Positions 62,314-64,000 of a stretch of DNA of 64,000 nt are shown here, one piece after another. Under the pieces are notes generated by a model. The model searched no databases, was not told where the DNA came from, and worked only from the letters and a program-made list of their open reading frames with translations. This DNA is from Xanthomonas massiliensis. GTDB taxonomy: Bacteria > Pseudomonadota > Gammaproteobacteria > Xanthomonadales > Xanthomonadaceae. The stretch's first letter is position 1. Each line of letters opens with the position of its first letter. The position numbers were made by a program, and so were the translations under genes. The stretch spans positions 854,632 to 918,631 of the forward strand of contig NZ_FCOY01000007.1 in assembly GCF_900018785.1 (NCBI RefSeq), read 5' to 3'.

Positions 62314-62809
62314 GGCAGCGACCCGGCAGCAGACGAAGGCCGCTAGTGTGGCGGCCCGGCGCCGACTTTGCATGCGCCGGCGCGGCGCACTAGCGGCCGG
62401 TCCCGGGCCGGCAGGCGCCCCCTCGAGGGCACCCGGGCGCCACCGGTGGCACCCCATTGCGCCGCCCGCCACGGCGCGGCCGCACCGCCGCGGCCAGGAC
62501 GATGCCACCGGTGCCGGCACGGCCGCGCGCCATCGCCGGGATCGCCTCGCGCGGGGCAGCGCCGCGGCCAGGACGGTGCCACCGCTACACGCCGGGCCGG
62601 CGGCGGCGCGAGATCGAGCCGGTCAGCGCGCGCGACTGGGCGCGCTTCCTGTTCGCCTGGCAGCGTCCGCCCGCGGCGGCGCGGCCGCGCCATCGCCGGG
62701 ATCGCCTCGCCCGGGCACCGCCGCCGCTGCCGGCCGTGACCATCGGCGCAATCGGGCGGGCGGGGCCGCTGCTACCCTTGGCGGCTTGCACCACTTTCCC
62801 GGATTTCCC
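62314..62809. other. 496-bp gap with short degenerate repeats
   Basis: GCCGCGGCCAGGACG-TGCCACCG is present at 62485-62510 and 62561-62583, and GCCATCGCCGGGATCGCCTC at 62529-62548 and 62689-62708. Very GC-rich; frames read as low-complexity Arg/Pro/Ala. I consider it non-coding. It should contain the promoters of the ligase (minus) and peptidase (plus) genes. Confidence 0.5.
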
Positions 62810-64000
62810 ATGCGCCACCTGCCGTCCGCGCTTGCGCTCCTGCTCGTCCCCCTCGTCGCGGCCAGCGCCGCGGCCCAGTCCCCCGCCCCGGCCCTGACCC
62901 TGGAACAGGTGATGGCCGATCCGGACTGGATCGGCCCGGCCGTGGAACAGCCGGCATGGCGCTGGGACGGGCGCGAGGTGACCTACCAGCTCAAGCGCGA
63001 CGGCAGCCCGGTGCGCGACGCCTATGCACAGGCGCTGGACGGCGCCCCGGCGCGGCGCGTGGAGGATGCGGCCCAGGCCGACCTCGACGGCGCCGACCCG
63101 GTCTACGACGCGGCGCGCACGCGCATGCTGTTCGTGCGCAACGGCGACGTGTTCCTGCGCGAGCTGCGCGGCGGCCGCCTGCTGCAGCTCACCCGCACCG
63201 ACGCGCGCGAATCGCGCCCGCAGTTCGCCGCCGACGGCGGGGTGATCTGGCGCGCCGGCAACGACTGGTTCCACTGGTCGCCGGCGGGCACGGTCAGCCA
63301 GGTGGGCGTGGTCCGGGCCGAGCGCGACCCGGCGGCGGCGCCCGGCGAGGACGTGCTGCGCGACCACCAGCTGGCGGTGCTGGACACCCTGCGCCGCGAC
63401 CGCGACCAGCGCCAGGCGTTGCAGGACCAGGACAGCGCCCTGCGCCGCGCCGATCCCACCCGCGCCCAGGCGCCGGTGTACCTGGGTGCGGACGTGGAGA
63501 TCGTCGACAGTGCGCTGTCGCCGGACGCGCGCCACCTGCTGGTGGTCACCCAGGCCAAGGGCGCCGACGCCGGCAAGGCGGCGATCGTGCCGCAGTACGT
63601 CACCGACACCGGCTACGTCAGGCCGCAGGAAGGACGCACCCTGGTCGGGCGCAACGACCCGCTGCCGCAGACCCTGTGGCTGGTGGATGCCGTGGCCGGC
63701 AGCGCGCGCCGGCTGGACACCGCGGTGCTGCCCGGCATCGACCGCGATCCGCTGGCGGCGCTGCGCAAGGCCGCCGGCAAGGCACCGCTGAAGGGCGATC
63801 GCGCGGTGCGCTTCGAGACCGACGGCGACGGCAGCGGCCCGGCCATCCACTGGAGCGACGACGGCGGCCAGGTGGCGGTGCTGGCCCGCGCGGTGGACAA
63901 CAAGGACCGCTGGATCGCCACCGTGGACCTGGACAAGGCGGTGCTGCAGCCGCGCCACCGGCTCACCGACGCGGCCTGGATCAACTGGAGCTTCAACGAC
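62810..64000 (+). CDS. S9-family prolyl peptidase (DPP-like), N-terminal part
   Basis: 397 codons from ATG 62810 to the window edge, no stop. Signal peptide about 1-22 (VAASAAAQS). The visible part is the beta-propeller of a dipeptidyl-peptidase IV-like exopeptidase: WDGREVTYQLKRDGSPVRDAY, VYDAARTRMLFVRNGDVFLRELRGGRLLQLT, then GPAIHWSDDGGQVAVLARAVDNKDRW. The catalytic alpha/beta hydrolase domain lies beyond the window. Periplasmic or secreted peptide degradation. The start has no strong ribosome site but begins with an ordinary signal peptide. Confidence 0.88.
   Translation, partial: MRHLPSALALLLVPLVAASAAAQSPAPALTLEQVMADPDWIGPAVEQPAWRWDGREVTYQLKRDGSPVRDAYAQALDGAPARRVEDAAQADLDGADPVYDAARTRMLFVRNGDVFLRELRGGRLLQLTRTDARESRPQFAADGGVIWRAGNDWFHWSPAGTVSQVGVVRAERDPAAAPGEDVLRDHQLAVLDTLRRDRDQRQALQDQDSALRRADPTRAQAPVYLGADVEIVDSALSPDARHLLVVTQAKGADAGKAAIVPQYVTDTGYVRPQEGRTLVGRNDPLPQTLWLVDAVAGSARRLDTAVLPGIDRDPLAALRKAAGKAPLKGDRAVRFETDGDGSGPAIHWSDDGGQVAVLARAVDNKDRWIATVDLDKAVLQPRHRLTDAAWINWSFND

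Overview
The window is a piece of a high-GC gammaproteobacterial chromosome, most likely from the Xanthomonadaceae/Lysobacteraceae (Xanthomonas, Luteimonas or Lysobacter-like). The evidence is a xanthomonadin/aryl-polyene pigment cluster with a XanB2-type chorismatase, a class Ia nrdA-nrdB operon trailed by flavodoxin and thioredoxin genes, an IS1595/ISXo5-type insertion sequence and Xanthomonas-like attC sites. Dense opposite-strand open frames are a by-product of the high GC and were ignored.

Layout. 1-6.7 kb: stress and detoxification genes, namely an HSL-type esterase (cut by the window edge), Ohr peroxidase, an AraC regulator, a Cif-like epoxide hydrolase with its MFS transporter and a divergent TetR regulator, then an Rrf2 regulator with a thioredoxin-reductase-like flavoprotein. 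6.7-9.5 kb: IS scars, a truncated permuted NlpC/P60-like gene, an XRE regulator, a lipoprotein and a complete IS1595 element. 9.5-12.8 kb: an AT-richer integron cassette array read on the minus strand, with seven full attC sites and no integrase gene; cassettes include a SieB-like phage-exclusion protein and a DUF4279 protein. 13-18.1 kb: the nrdA-nrdB-flavodoxin-thioredoxin series, pointing into the array, with two NrdR-type boxes upstream of nrdA.

18.3-28.2 kb: an exported DOPA-dioxygenase-like protein, a Pat-type acyl-CoA synthetase/GNAT protein, and a four-gene run behind a Fur-box-like site (DUF4198, a seven-EF-hand protein, an ApbE-DUF2271 fusion and a haem/transferrin-type TonB receptor). 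28.3-37 kb: Sir2 deacylase, a zone of about 218-bp direct repeats, MgtE, a KefB/C-type antiporter, an SDR, an alpha/beta hydrolase, a DUF3182 ATP-grasp-like protein and a small internally duplicated protein. 37.1-39.1 kb: an IS407-group remnant interrupted by a complete IS3-family element. 39.2-46.1 kb: an RHS/YD-repeat polymorphic-toxin locus with two candidate toxin-tip/immunity pairs, the second an orphan tip. 46.5-50.1 kb: a large membrane ankyrin protein and YcgL.

50.3-62.3 kb: the aryl polyene (xanthomonadin-like) cluster: ketosynthase, chain-length factor and glycosyltransferase on plus; ketoreductase, two hotdog dehydratases, MMPL exporter, LolA-like protein, acyltransferase, membrane protein, ACP and AMP-ligase on minus; and XanB2 on plus to supply the hydroxybenzoate starter. 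No halogenase is visible, so the pigment may be non-brominated. The window ends inside an S9-family exopeptidase gene.
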